Notes: a model not told the origin generated them from the sequence alone. Numbered from the stretch's first letter, positions 19,211 through 28,346 are shown. The stretch: DNA of 64,000 bases from Hoeflea sp. (GCF_030682515.1 NZ_JAUXOD010000137.1:83453-147452), one strand, 5' to 3'. Numbers and translations: made by a program.

Positions 19211-20020
19211 TCAGCCCTCGGTCGGCAGCACGAAGCCGAAGGACTTCATGATGTCGCGCGCTCTGGGGGTTTTCAGGAAGGCATAGAAGTCCTCGGCGAC
19301 GGGTCCGGCGTTCTTCAGGAGCGCCATGCGCTGCAGCAACGGCTGGTGCCAGTCTTGCGCGATCAGGGCAAACTCGCCCCTGGAGCGAACCTCCGGCGCC
19401 AGCGCCAGGGAATAGGCGATGATGCCGCCTTCCGCATTGCCCGATAGCGCGAACTGCGCCGCCTGGCTCACGTTTTCGCCGAGCACGAGATTGGGCTCCA
19501 CCTTCTCCCACAGGCCACGATGCATGAGCGCTTCTTTGGCGCGCAGGCCGTAGGGTGCATGTTCCGGGTTGGCGATGGCGAAGCGTCTTATTGTCCCCGC
19601 CTCGAGTTGTGCCGCCAGATCGTCCATGGCCGCGTCGGCCGTCAACGCCGATCCATGCGGCACCATCAGCACGATGCGGCCCACGCCATAAAGATCGCCC
19701 TCGTCCCTGGTGAAGCCCTCCTGATGCAGATCGGCGATAAAGGTCTGATCGGCGGCCATGAACAGCTGATAGGGCGCGCCTTCGCGGATCTGGGTGGCGA
19801 AGTTCCCGGTGGAGCCGAAGGCAAGTCTGACTTCCTTGCCTGTCTCCGACTTGAAGGCTCCCGCGAGTTCGGTCACGGCGAACATCAGGTCGGCGGCGGC
19901 GGCGATCACGGGGACATCAGCATTCCGCCCTGCGGCCTGGCTGGAAAGAGTTGGAGCTATCAGCGCCGCAGCCAGACCCAGCGAGAGGACGATACGGCGC
20001 CTCAAGGATTTCGCCTGCAT
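19211..20020 (-). CDS. modA: Molybdate-binding periplasmic protein ModA
   Basis: High-affinity molybdate/tungstate-binding protein. The 269-residue precursor has a Sec signal peptide over about 30 residues ending near SSQAA, then the ModA oxyanion signature AAADLMFAV and FGSTGNFATQI. Neighbours modB and modC follow in the same operon; a ModE-like gene precedes it with a palindromic operator candidate in the space. Confidence 0.93.
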   Translation of the reverse strand: MQAKSLRRRIVLSLGLAAALIAPTLSSQAAGRNADVPVIAAAADLMFAVTELAGAFKSETGKEVRLAFGSTGNFATQIREGAPYQLFMAADQTFIADLHQEGFTRDEGDLYGVGRIVLMVPHGSALTADAAMDDLAAQLEAGTIRRFAIANPEHAPYGLRAKEALMHRGLWEKVEPNLVLGENVSQAAQFALSGNAEGGIIAYSLALAPEVRSRGEFALIAQDWHQPLLQRMALLKNAGPVAEDFYAFLKTPRARDIMKSFGFVLPTEG

Positions 20021-20116
20021 GCCTGTCTCCCGCGATGTTTCACCACAACTCCATCGACCTCACCGCACGCAATCGCAACTTGGCAGGTCATGGCTGTCAT
20101 CACACCTCTCCGGATC

Positions 20117-20138
20117 CGTTATGTTTGCAGATACATAT
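20117..20138 (-). promoter_or_regulatory. Candidate ModE box upstream of modA
   Basis: CGTTATGT (20117-20124) and ATACATAT (20131-20138) form an imperfect dyad around TTGCAG, with TATGT/ACATA exactly inverted. This resembles the ModE/Mop box (CGNTATAT half-sites separated by six). It lies about 97-118 bp before modA, where repression by molybdate-loaded ModE would be expected. Confidence 0.55.
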
Positions 20139-20169
20139 CCAGGTCTTCCCGGTGTCCGCAAGCTATATT

Positions 20170-20523
20170 TCAGTCGGAATCGTGCTTGAGCAGTCCGGTG
20201 ATGCCGGCGATCTCGTTCGCTCCTTGCGTCAGGGCGATCGCCTCGAGCTTGCGGTAATGCGCAAGCACCGCCTCGCCGGCCTCCGTCAGCCGGGCGCCGC
20301 CGCCGCTGGCGCCGCCGCGGCTGCTCTCGACCAGCGGCGCCGCGAAGGCGGCGTTCATCTCCTCGACCAGCATCCAGGCCCGCTTGTAGCTCATCTTCAT
20401 CCGCCGTCCGGCGGCCGAGATCGATCCGTCCGCGGCAATGCCCTGCAACAGATCCGCCTTGCCCGGACCGACCGTCAGGCCGCTGTCAAATGTGAGCTTC
20501 AGGCGCAGTTTCGGGGGTTTCAC
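20170..20523 (-). CDS. modE: ModE-type molybdenum-responsive regulator (DNA-binding domain only)
   Basis: A 117-residue winged-helix protein of the ModE N-terminal type (KADLLQGIAADGSISAAGRRMKMSYKRAW, here cited by its core SISAAGRRMKMSYKRAW near residues 34-50). It has no C-terminal Mop domains, so it either senses molybdate through a partner or is a short one-domain form. I start at the GTG at 20523 (VKPPKLRLKL) with AGGAGA upstream; longer frames are unlikely. It is upstream of and in line with modABC. Confidence 0.85.
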   Translation of the reverse strand: MKPPKLRLKLTFDSGLTVGPGKADLLQGIAADGSISAAGRRMKMSYKRAWMLVEEMNAAFAAPLVESSRGGASGGGARLTEAGEAVLAHYRKLEAIALTQGANEIAGITGLLKHDSD

Positions 20524-20605
20524 ACCAGTCTCCTGCCGTTTCGCGGGCCATGACGGCCTGCGCGCTGGCCGACAAGATACAAGTCCGCCCCTGCAGGTCA
20601 ACGCG

Positions 20606-20645
20606 GCAAGGCCGGAGCCGGGGTCTCCCCCGCCTCCGGCCTTGC
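20606..20645 (-). terminator. Stem-loop at the end of the sox operon
   Basis: Perfect 12-bp arms GCAAGGCCGGAG (20606-20617) and CTCCGGCCTTGC (20634-20645) with an inner GGGG/CCCC stem. It lies 18 bp after the soxF stop. There is no T-run, so it could act with Rho or protect the 3' end. Confidence 0.6.
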
Positions 20646-20662
20646 ACGGATGCCGGGATGTC

Positions 20663-21937
20663 TCAGCCGAACATGTCAGCGGTGATCCCAGCATACCAGC
20701 CAACCGATTCCTCGTAATTGGCCTTGCGCAGGGGTGCGTCCTCTCCGGTCTGGCTGACAAAGCCCTGGGTCGAGGCGATTTTGCCTTCCGCGGGGGCATA
20801 CTGCGCACCCACCTTGATGCTGTCATCCGTTTCGACGAGGCTCCAGCAGGTGTTGGCGTACTTGGCCGGGAACACCTTGGAATCGACCAGGTCGGCGCGG
20901 ATGTTCATGGCGGCGACCTTGGCCTGGCTGTTGGCCGAGAACGCGGATTTCGGCATGTCGCCTGCGATCGAGGCGTCGCCGATGACGAACACCGCCTCGT
21001 CGATCGTCGAGCGCATGCTTTCAGCCATGATCGGGCAGAAGCCGCTGTCATCGGTCAGCCCCGCTTCCGACGCGATGGCGCCGGCCTTTTGCGCGGGGAT
21101 GATGTTCAGAAGCGCGCCTTTGAAGGTGTCGAGGTCGGTCTCCACCGTTCCGGCATTGACATCCACGCTCACGATGCCGCCATGCACGTCCGGACCGTAC
21201 CACTCGACCATGCCGGGATAATGCTTGTCCCAGCCTTCCTGGAACACGCCCTGCTTGGAAAACTTGTCCTTGGGGTCGAGGATGATGACCTTGGAATCGG
21301 TCAGCCCCTTGGCCTTGAGCACATGCGCCATCATCGACGCGCGCTCATAGGGTCCGGGCGGGCAGCGATAGGGGTTGGGCGGCGCGACCATGATGATCTG
21401 CTGCCCGTTCTCGATGGCGTCGAGCCTGGCCTTGAGCAATTCTGTCTGCTTGCCCGCCTTCCAGGCGTGCGGCGCGATTTCGGCCAGTTCCTCCGAATAG
21501 CCCTCGACCGAATCCCACACCAGATCAATGCCCGGCGCGACCACGAGCCGGTCATAGGGAACCGTCGAGCCATCTTCCATGGTCACCGTCTTGGCCGCAC
21601 GGTCGACGCTCGCTGCGCGCCCGGTCACCTTGGTGATGCCATAGCCCGATTGAAGAGCGTCGTAGCTGTGGGTGATCGATTCCAGGCTGCGGAATCCGCC
21701 GACATAGAGATTGGAGAAAAAGCAGGTGGTGTACATCTCCGACTGGTCGATCAGCGTGACATCGATGGCGCCGTCCGAATCCTTGGCGATGTAGCGCGCG
21801 GCCGTCGCGCCACCGGCGCCGCCGCCGATGACGACGACCCGGGGTTTACCCTGAGCGCGCAGGTAAGTGGGAAGCGTGAGTGCGGCCGCACTCGCGCCGG
21901 CGAATAGTCCGAATTGGCGTCTGGTCAGGCGTGTCAT
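20663..21937 (-). CDS. soxF: Sulfide dehydrogenase flavoprotein SoxF (FCSD-like)
   Basis: SoxF is the flavoprotein of a flavocytochrome c sulfide dehydrogenase and stimulates the Sox system. The 424-residue precursor has a twin-arginine signal (TRRQFGLFAG), an FAD-binding VVVIGGGAGGATAA motif near residue 33, and cysteines in YRCPPGP and NTCWS that match the redox-active disulfide pair of FCSD. The ATG at 21937 has GGGAGGAAAA upstream. Its cytochrome partner is SoxE, encoded 29 bp upstream. Confidence 0.92.
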   Translation of the reverse strand: MTRLTRRQFGLFAGASAAALTLPTYLRAQGKPRVVVIGGGAGGATAARYIAKDSDGAIDVTLIDQSEMYTTCFFSNLYVGGFRSLESITHSYDALQSGYGITKVTGRAASVDRAAKTVTMEDGSTVPYDRLVVAPGIDLVWDSVEGYSEELAEIAPHAWKAGKQTELLKARLDAIENGQQIIMVAPPNPYRCPPGPYERASMMAHVLKAKGLTDSKVIILDPKDKFSKQGVFQEGWDKHYPGMVEWYGPDVHGGIVSVDVNAGTVETDLDTFKGALLNIIPAQKAGAIASEAGLTDDSGFCPIMAESMRSTIDEAVFVIGDASIAGDMPKSAFSANSQAKVAAMNIRADLVDSKVFPAKYANTCWSLVETDDSIKVGAQYAPAEGKIASTQGFVSQTGEDAPLRKANYEESVGWYAGITADMFG

Positions 21938-21966
21938 GGTTTTCCTCCCGGTTGCAGGTCTGCGGT

Positions 21967-22704
21967 TCATTGCGGTTCAAGTGAGCTGAAATAGGCGGCC
22001 AGCGCGGCGATCTCGTCATTGGCCAGATTGGCGACGCGCAGCTTCATGACTTCATTGGAGCGGACATTGGTCCGATATTCGAACATCGACTTGACAAAAT
22101 AGTCCTTTGGCAATCCGACGATGGAGGGAATGCCGTCGGCGTGACCGCTCGCCTGATGGCAGGTCACACATTCGCCGGCCAGATATTCGCCATATTCGGG
22201 ATCGCCGTCGATTTGCAGCACAATGTCCGCAAAGCTGCGCACCAGCCCGTCCGTATCCGAGCCACTGGCTGCGGGATCCGCGGCGGGTGCCTGCTCGGTG
22301 GCTGTCTCGAGCCAGGAGACCAGGGCCGCGCGGTCCTGCGCGTCCGGCATGCCGCGGAACGACATGCGGTTGCCCTTGATGAAATCCCGCGGCTTTTCGA
22401 GATAGTCCGAAAGCGTCCGGGCATCCCAGACCAGGCCGGCCGCTCCGGCGGCCCGCATCCCCTCCGAATAGCGGAAATCGGGGAGGCTGCCGGCAGTCCG
22501 GCCGAACAGGCCGTCGAGATGCGGCCCCACCCTGTGCCGGGCACCGGGTCCGATCTCATGACAGTTCGCGCAGGGCTTGAACACCTTGTCCGCCTCGTCG
22601 GCGACAGACCGGTCCGGCCCGGCGACGATCCAGCACAGGACCAGCATGGCCAGCGGCCAGCGCAGGCCGGAGTTGCACCCGTGGCGACTGACTTGCTCAA
22701 CCAT
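21967..22704 (-). CDS. soxE: Diheme cytochrome c SoxE
   Basis: A 245-residue exported cytochrome c with heme motifs CANCH near residue 44 and CVTCH near 178. The first domain is a c550-like module closely similar to the N-terminal domain of SoxD; the second resembles the small FccA-type cytochrome that pairs with FCSD flavoproteins. An uncleaved or Sec-type hydrophobic N terminus (PLAMLVLCWIVAG) exports it. It probably passes electrons from SoxF. Start at 22704 with AGGAGAGG upstream. Confidence 0.88.
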   Translation of the reverse strand: MVEQVSRHGCNSGLRWPLAMLVLCWIVAGPDRSVADEADKVFKPCANCHEIGPGARHRVGPHLDGLFGRTAGSLPDFRYSEGMRAAGAAGLVWDARTLSDYLEKPRDFIKGNRMSFRGMPDAQDRAALVSWLETATEQAPAADPAASGSDTDGLVRSFADIVLQIDGDPEYGEYLAGECVTCHQASGHADGIPSIVGLPKDYFVKSMFEYRTNVRSNEVMKLRVANLANDEIAALAAYFSSLEPQ

Positions 22705-22740
22705 CTGCCTCTCCTCCCCGGCGCCTTCCCGCCCCAAACC

Positions 22741-23865
22741 TCAGTCGATGCCGCCTCCGGCATTTTCATCGCCGCCGCCATCCGGGGTCACGTCGATGAT
22801 CTGCGCGCGCGCCGTGATCTCGACCGGACCGGGCTTGCAGTCCGTCATGCAGGGTTCGAGACCCTTGGCGTAATGCGGTTCGTCCGGCCGTCCGTCCTCG
22901 ATGAAATTGGCTTCGTTGGGCAGGCGGATAGAGGCGAAATTCTCGTTGGAAAGTTCGAAGTCCTCCTCGGTCACGATGTCGTTGAGATACAGAAGATAGG
23001 CCGTCAGCGCGTAGACATCGTCATCCGAGAGCGAGCGGGCATTGCCGAAAGGCATGGCGCGGCGGACATAGTCGAACACGGTGGACAGATACGGCCAGTA
23101 GGACCCGATGGTCTTCTCGGGGCGTTCCTTGAGCAGGGTGTCGTGCCCGCCCGCCAGCACCGGCCAGCGCCCCGCGCCCTCGCCGAAATCGCCATGGCAG
23201 ACCGCGCAGTTCTCCGCATAGATCGGGTCGCCCTCGGCGACGGTGCCCCTGCCGGGCGGCAGGCCCGTGCCGTCGGGACGGATATCGATGTCCCAGGCCG
23301 CGACTTCATCCGGCGTCGCCACCCGCCCGAGGCCGAAGGCCCCCTGGCTTTTCTCCACGATCATGGCTTCGGCGGGCACGGCCTGGTCCGCCACAGGCGC
23401 GGCGGCGGCCTCCACCGGCGCCACCTCGGTCTCGACTGCCGCCGCGGCCGCTGCGGGAGTAACGGCGGCCTCACTCTGGGAGAAGCTTCGCAGATAGGCC
23501 AGCACATCGGCGATCTCGTCATCCTTCTTGAGCCCGGCAAAGGCCATCTTCGTGCCCTTGATCATGCCCTTGGGATTGGCGAGGTAGCCGGTGAGCGTGG
23601 TGTCGTCCCAGACCATCCCACCCTCACCCGCGGCCACCATCGCGCTGGAGTACTTGTAGCCTTCCGCGCCGCCGGCGGTCCGGCCGAACACATCGTTGAG
23701 CTCGGGGCCGACCTTGTGCTTGGCCCCGTCGCCGACGGCATGGCAGGCGGAGCATTTCTTGAACACCTTCTCCCCGGCGCCAGCGTCGCCGTCAGCCCAT
23801 GCAGGCGTGGCGAGCACGGTCAATCCCAGGACGGCAACCGCCGCGGACTTAGGAAACTTCAACAT
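22741..23865 (-). CDS. soxD: Sulfur dehydrogenase diheme cytochrome subunit SoxD
   Basis: SoxD is the cytochrome subunit of sulfane dehydrogenase SoxCD, which removes six electrons from the sulfane sulfur on SoxY. The 374-residue precursor has a Sec signal peptide ending at ATPAWA, heme motif CSACH near residue 39 and a second, CAVCH, near residue 218, joined by a long Ala/Val/Glu/Pro linker. The start overlaps the 3' end of soxC by 17 bp. Confidence 0.93.
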   Translation of the reverse strand: MLKFPKSAAVAVLGLTVLATPAWADGDAGAGEKVFKKCSACHAVGDGAKHKVGPELNDVFGRTAGGAEGYKYSSAMVAAGEGGMVWDDTTLTGYLANPKGMIKGTKMAFAGLKKDDEIADVLAYLRSFSQSEAAVTPAAAAAAVETEVAPVEAAAAPVADQAVPAEAMIVEKSQGAFGLGRVATPDEVAAWDIDIRPDGTGLPPGRGTVAEGDPIYAENCAVCHGDFGEGAGRWPVLAGGHDTLLKERPEKTIGSYWPYLSTVFDYVRRAMPFGNARSLSDDDVYALTAYLLYLNDIVTEEDFELSNENFASIRLPNEANFIEDGRPDEPHYAKGLEPCMTDCKPGPVEITARAQIIDVTPDGGGDENAGGGID

Positions 23866-25132
23866 TTTCAACCACCCCGTCTGTGTTGACGTGCCATGTC
23901 TGGATGCCATTGTTGTGGTAGATGGAATTGCCGCCGCGCACCGCGCGCAGCGCGTCCTTGGTCGGCTGCACCAGCCCCTGATCATCGATGGCGCGGGACT
24001 GCAGCAGCAGCTCCGATCCGTCCCAGTTGATGTCCAGATAGAAGCGGTGCAGCGCCTTGCTGAGGCTCGGCCCGTCGATGCGCGCCGGTTGCCAGTTGCG
24101 GCCGCCGTCGATCGTGACGTCAACGCGGCTGATCGTGCCGTTGCCCGACCAGGCAAGGCCGGAGATCACCAGCGGCCCCTTGCCGTGAGTCACCGGCGCC
24201 TGCGGGCTCGGGCTGGTGATAACGGATTTCACATCCATCACGAAGGTGTGGCGCCGCGCCTTTCCGTCCGCCAGCAGATCGGTGTATTTCGAGGTCTCCT
24301 CGCGCTGGGCCCACGGCGCGTCACCCACTTCCAGGCGGCGCAGCCACTTGACCCACATGTTGCCTTCCCACCCGGGAACGCACAGTCGCAGCGGATAACC
24401 CTGTTCGGCGCGCAGCGCCTCGCCGTTCATCTTGAAGGCGACCAGGCAGTCGTCGAGCGCCTTCTCGATCGGGATCGAGCGCGTCATCGCCGATGCATCG
24501 GCGCCCTCGGCCAGCAGCCATTTGCCGGATGTCTTGACGCCCGCCTCCTCCAGGAGATAGCGCAGCGGTACGCCGGTATAGACCACGCAATGGATCATGC
24601 CGTGGGTGAACTGGCACCCGTTGAGCTGCGAGCCCTTCCATTCCATGCCGCCATTGGCGGCGCATTCGAGGAAGTAGACCCGGTTCTCGCGCGGGAACCG
24701 CTTCAGGTCCTCCATGGTGAAGACCAGCGGCGTGTCGACCAGGCCGTTGATCATCAGCCGGTGATCGGCCGGATTGATGATCGCCGTGCCGCCATGGTGC
24801 CGCTCGAAGCACAACCCGTTGGGCGTGATGATGCCGTCGAGCTCGTGCAGCGGCGTGAAATTGATCGACGAGACCGGATCGGAGGTCAGCCACGGCACGT
24901 CCCGGCGCACCACATGCGCCTCGAATTCCGACGGCTTGCCATAGGGCGCCGCGTCGACGCCGTCGCCGAGATAGCGGTTCCAGTCCTGCACCTCGGTGAT
25001 CAGCGGATCGCCCGCCGCCCGCGCCATCCCGGCGCTGGCCGCCGCCGCGGCGCCGCCGAGCAGGCCGGCCTTGAGGAAGTTCCGCCGCGAGGCGGCGTGT
25101 CTGGCCCCCCCGGGACCGGTTTGGTCTACCAT
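23849..25132 (-). CDS. soxC: Sulfur dehydrogenase molybdopterin subunit SoxC
   Basis: Molybdenum-cofactor subunit of SoxCD, in the sulfite-oxidase family. The 427-residue precursor has a Tat signal (SRRNFLKAG) suitable for export of the folded Moco enzyme; the Moco-ligating Cys is in YFLECAANGGMEW. The C-terminal third is the Moco dimerisation domain (VDVTIDGGRNW). The ATG at 25132 has GGGAGGATC upstream. Its need for molybdenum gives sense to the nearby mod genes. Confidence 0.95.
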   Translation of the reverse strand: MVDQTGPGGARHAASRRNFLKAGLLGGAAAAASAGMARAAGDPLITEVQDWNRYLGDGVDAAPYGKPSEFEAHVVRRDVPWLTSDPVSSINFTPLHELDGIITPNGLCFERHHGGTAIINPADHRLMINGLVDTPLVFTMEDLKRFPRENRVYFLECAANGGMEWKGSQLNGCQFTHGMIHCVVYTGVPLRYLLEEAGVKTSGKWLLAEGADASAMTRSIPIEKALDDCLVAFKMNGEALRAEQGYPLRLCVPGWEGNMWVKWLRRLEVGDAPWAQREETSKYTDLLADGKARRHTFVMDVKSVITSPSPQAPVTHGKGPLVISGLAWSGNGTISRVDVTIDGGRNWQPARIDGPSLSKALHRFYLDINWDGSELLLQSRAIDDQGLVQPTKDALRAVRGGNSIYHNNGIQTWHVNTDGVVENVEVS

Positions 25133-25225
25133 GAGATCCTCCCGTGGAGCATGTCCAGCACTTGCATCTTCGTCTCCGTCGTCATCGCCGGGCTTGAAGC
25201 CCGGCATATCCGTTACCAAACCAGA

Positions 25226-26926
25226 TCAGCGGATCACCCGGACAGCCGCGGCATCCGGATCGAGGGTGACCACCGATTTCTTCGTGATGTAACTTTCCAT
25301 CAGGTCGTAGATCGCCGGGCCTTCAACCCCTTCGTTGACCGAGGCCCAGCCGCCGACCGTGTAGCTCTTGTCCGCCTCGAGGAGCTCGCCGCTGCCGGTC
25401 AGCCGCATGTCCGAAATCCGGCTGCCCATCTGCCCTTCGGGCGCGCAGGCATAGGTGAACCCGCCCACCCGGACCATGTCGCCGCCCTGCTGCAGGAACG
25501 GGTCCTTGTTGAACAGGTTGTCGCAGACATCCTCCATGATGTCCTTGAGCTGGGCGCCGGTGAACTCCAGCCGGTAGACCGCCGGATAGCTCATCGAGGT
25601 CTCCGAATAGAGGTCGTCGATGGTGATGTCGGCGCCCGGAAGCAGCGTCGTTCCCCAGCGGAAGCCCGGCGACAGCGCGATCTGGGTGTCGCGCTCCTCG
25701 ATGATGCCCTGGCAGATCAGGTCGTCCCAGGTTCCGTTGAAATTGCCTCGCCGGTAGAGCAGCGAGTCGGTGCGGCCGATCACCCGCTGCGTCTCCGCCT
25801 CGTAGGGCGCACGCACTTCGTCGATCTTGGCCGCCATTTCCGGATCCGGCGCGATCACGTCGGAAAACACCGGGATCAGGGTCGAATTGTAGCCCGCGAC
25901 CTTGCCGTCCTTGATCTCAAGATCGATGCGGCCGAGATACTTGCCGTGCGAGCCCGACGACATCAGCAGCGTGCCCTCGACTTCCAGCGCCACCGGCGTG
26001 GCGTCATGGGTATGGCCGGTGACGATCACGTCGAGACCGCTCACCACCGCGGCGAGCTTGCGGTCGACGTCGAAACCGTTGTGCGACAGCAGCACCACCA
26101 CTTCTGCGCCCTCGGCGCGCGCGGCGTCGACATTGGCCTGCAGCACCTCGGGGCGGATGCCGAACGACCATTTCGGGAACATCCAGCTCGGATTGGCGAT
26201 CGGCGTGTAGGGCATCGCCTGGCCGATGACGGCCACGTTCACGCCGCCGCGCTCGAAGAAGGCGGTATGCTCGAAGGCGGGCTCGTCCCATTCGGAATCA
26301 AAGATATTGGACGCCAGGAACGGATAGCCCATGGCCTCGACCAGTTCGAGGAAACGGTCCTGGCCGAAGGTGAACTCCCAGTGCCCTGTCATGGCGTCGG
26401 GCTTGAGCAGCTTCATGCACTCGACCATGTCCATGCCGTTGGTCTTGAGCGACGAGTAGGAGCCTTGCCAGGTATCGCCGCCGTCGAGAAACAGCACCTT
26501 GTCATCGCCGCGCTCGGCGCGGATCGCCTTGACCAGCGTCGCGGTGCGGTCGAGCCCGCCGAGCCTGCCGTAGCTCCGGGCAAGGTCGACGTAATCCACC
26601 ATCGTGTGGGCATAGGCGTAGGCGCTGCCCTTCTCGATGTTGAAGTAGGCCAGGAACTCTTCCGCCACCAGATGCGGCGGCAGCCCGGCATAGGCGCCGA
26701 CGCCGATATTGGTGTCCGGCGGGCGGAAGAAGACCGGCTTGAGCTGGGCATGGCAATCGGTGAAATGCAAAAGCGTCAGCTGACCCTTGGCGTCGAACCT
26801 CAGCAGGTCATCCTGGGTGAGCTTCTGCTGCGCCAGCGCCCGGACCGGATTGGCGCCCAACCCGGCGGCGCCAAGCACGAATCCGGCATTGAGCGCGTAT
26901 TGCAGAAAATCGCGTCTGGTATGCAT
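25226..26926 (-). CDS. soxB: Thiosulfohydrolase SoxB
   Basis: SoxB is a dimanganese hydrolase of the 5'-nucleotidase family that releases sulfate from SoxY-bound thiosulfate. The 566-residue precursor has a Tat-type signal (TRRDFLQYALN), metal motifs TDCHAQ, DGGDTWQGS, GHWEFTFG and VTGHTHD, and the SoxB-specific C-terminal domain. The start at 26926 has GGAG correctly spaced; a METG extension four codons upstream is less likely. Confidence 0.96.
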   Translation of the reverse strand: MHTRRDFLQYALNAGFVLGAAGLGANPVRALAQQKLTQDDLLRFDAKGQLTLLHFTDCHAQLKPVFFRPPDTNIGVGAYAGLPPHLVAEEFLAYFNIEKGSAYAYAHTMVDYVDLARSYGRLGGLDRTATLVKAIRAERGDDKVLFLDGGDTWQGSYSSLKTNGMDMVECMKLLKPDAMTGHWEFTFGQDRFLELVEAMGYPFLASNIFDSEWDEPAFEHTAFFERGGVNVAVIGQAMPYTPIANPSWMFPKWSFGIRPEVLQANVDAARAEGAEVVVLLSHNGFDVDRKLAAVVSGLDVIVTGHTHDATPVALEVEGTLLMSSGSHGKYLGRIDLEIKDGKVAGYNSTLIPVFSDVIAPDPEMAAKIDEVRAPYEAETQRVIGRTDSLLYRRGNFNGTWDDLICQGIIEERDTQIALSPGFRWGTTLLPGADITIDDLYSETSMSYPAVYRLEFTGAQLKDIMEDVCDNLFNKDPFLQQGGDMVRVGGFTYACAPEGQMGSRISDMRLTGSGELLEADKSYTVGGWASVNEGVEGPAIYDLMESYITKKSVVTLDPDAAAVRVIR

Positions 26927-27063
26927 TCCGGTCTCCATTCCGCAAAAACGGACAAGAAAGCCCGCTCCGGCCTTCGCCAGAAATCGTGTTTCCCTGCTAT
27001 TTCAACTCAGTACAGTGTCACATTCGACGCCGAGGCTCTCACGGCGCCAGCGCGTCGCTTCGG

Positions 27064-27101
27064 GCCCGGGCCGGCGACGCCCAGGCGCCGCCGGCCCGGG
27101 C
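27064..27101 (-). repeat. GC-rich 13-bp stem-loop between soxA and soxB
   Basis: Arms 27064-27076 (GCCCGGGCCGGCG) and 27089-27101 are perfectly complementary, with a 12-nt loop. It starts six bases beyond the soxA stop in a 180-bp spacer that is unusual in this tight operon. There is no T-run. It may limit soxB-F transcription or stabilise the soxXYZA message. Confidence 0.65.
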
Positions 27102-27106
27102 ATCCA

Positions 27107-27955
27107 CTAGGGACGAACCGCGGGGGTTTCGATCGAAAGGCCGGTGCCGCGCCAGGTCACATAGGTTTCCAACGCCATAAGTTCGTCCGAGAACGCCTTG
27201 GGCATTTCGGCGCGCGTATCCCGGATACAGCCGCGGAAGCGGTTGTGCAGCGAGGTGAAGCCGCTCTTGAGCCGGTAGACCGGAAAGCCGTTGACCTGGC
27301 CCTGGCTCAAATGGTCGGCGCGGATGAACTTGCCGGCATTGGCTTCATGGCAGCTGGCGCAGGCCATGTTCAGCTGGCCCGTCCTTGTGTAGTAGAGCTC
27401 CTTGCCTTGCTCCCACCAGGACTGCATGTCGCCTTCAGCAAGATCGATCCCGACCGGCATGCCGAGCGAGTGGTACTTGATGTAGGCGGTCAATTCGTTC
27501 TGGCCGCCCTTGTCGAACGGCAGCGCCTCGGCGCCCATCTGCTCGGTGCGGCACTTGTTGATCTGCAGCTCGACATTGATGGGCCTCTTCGAATCCGGAT
27601 CCCATTTCGGGTAGCTGGCTCCGATTCCCTTCATGCTTTCCGCAGCATCTCCATGGCAGGTCGCGCAGGACTTGCCGGCGGTGCCGTCGACCTTGTTCCA
27701 CAGCACCTCGCCGTCCTCGACCGAGACCATGGCCGGATTCTCGAAGGAATCGCGCTCCAGGTCGCGGGTCTCGGCCTCGCGGTAAAGCCAGCCCGAGAGC
27801 ACTTCGTCGAACGGCAGACCCTCGGGCGCCTTGGCGCGCGTGATCATCGGCTTGCCGTCGATTTCAAGCGTGTCGTCCACCGGCTCCGCCGCTGCCCAAC
27901 TGGCTGCGGCAAGTCCCGCAGCCAGAGCCAGGCCGGCAATCAAAAGTCTCTTCAT
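27107..27955 (-). CDS. soxA: Sulfur-oxidising cytochrome SoxA (diheme)
   Basis: With SoxX, SoxA covalently attaches thiosulfate to the SoxY cysteine. The 282-residue precursor has a Sec signal peptide (about residues 1-23), heme motifs CATCH at 97-101 and CASCH at 199-203, and Cys243 in RGCIRD, the cysteine persulfide that ligates the active-site heme. It is the diheme form of SoxA, as in Paracoccus. Confidence 0.95.
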   Translation of the reverse strand: MKRLLIAGLALAAGLAAASWAAAEPVDDTLEIDGKPMITRAKAPEGLPFDEVLSGWLYREAETRDLERDSFENPAMVSVEDGEVLWNKVDGTAGKSCATCHGDAAESMKGIGASYPKWDPDSKRPINVELQINKCRTEQMGAEALPFDKGGQNELTAYIKYHSLGMPVGIDLAEGDMQSWWEQGKELYYTRTGQLNMACASCHEANAGKFIRADHLSQGQVNGFPVYRLKSGFTSLHNRFRGCIRDTRAEMPKAFSDELMALETYVTWRGTGLSIETPAVRP

Positions 27956-28022
27956 CACGGTCGCCCTCCTCCCGGGACTGCACCTGCACGACACTCCCGT
28001 CCGCGCAGGCTCCCTCTCGTTG

Positions 28023-28346
28023 TTAGTTGACTTCGATCGATTCCTCGGCCTCGTAGACCGAGCCGTTGTCATCGAGCCAGGTGAACTTGAAGGTTCCGCT
28101 GGCGGGCACCTTGGCGTTGAACTCGAAATAGGGATTGGCGGAGATCGCCGGATCGAGATCGCATTCGAACACCATCTGCCCCTCGAAGGTGCAGGTGAAC
28201 TTGTTGATGATCTGGCGCGGAATGGGGTTGCCATCCTTGTCCTTGCGCTGGCCCGATTCCATCTCGTGGCTGATCAGCGTCTTGATGGTGATCACCTCAC
28301 CGGCCGAAGCCGACTTGGGCACCTTGATGCGTGGTTTTGATGCCAT
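28023..28346 (-). CDS. soxZ: Sulfur carrier subunit SoxZ
   Basis: SoxZ is the beta-sandwich partner that binds SoxY and presents its swinging arm. The 107-residue protein has no signal peptide of its own and probably rides with Tat-exported SoxY. Motifs KVPKSASAGEVITIKTLISH and PASGTFKFTWLDDNG (both shortened here) are typical. It lies 22 bp after soxY. Confidence 0.94.
   Translation of the reverse strand: MASKPRIKVPKSASAGEVITIKTLISHEMESGQRKDKDGNPIPRQIINKFTCTFEGQMVFECDLDPAISANPYFEFNAKVPASGTFKFTWLDDNGSVYEAEESIEVN

Noticed and set aside
23696..28030. A 1444-codon open frame on the plus strand across the sox genes
   Set aside because: It is antisense to soxABCD, whose motifs and signal peptides are unmistakable; the translation is low-complexity Arg/His/Gly-rich as expected from high-GC shadow frames.
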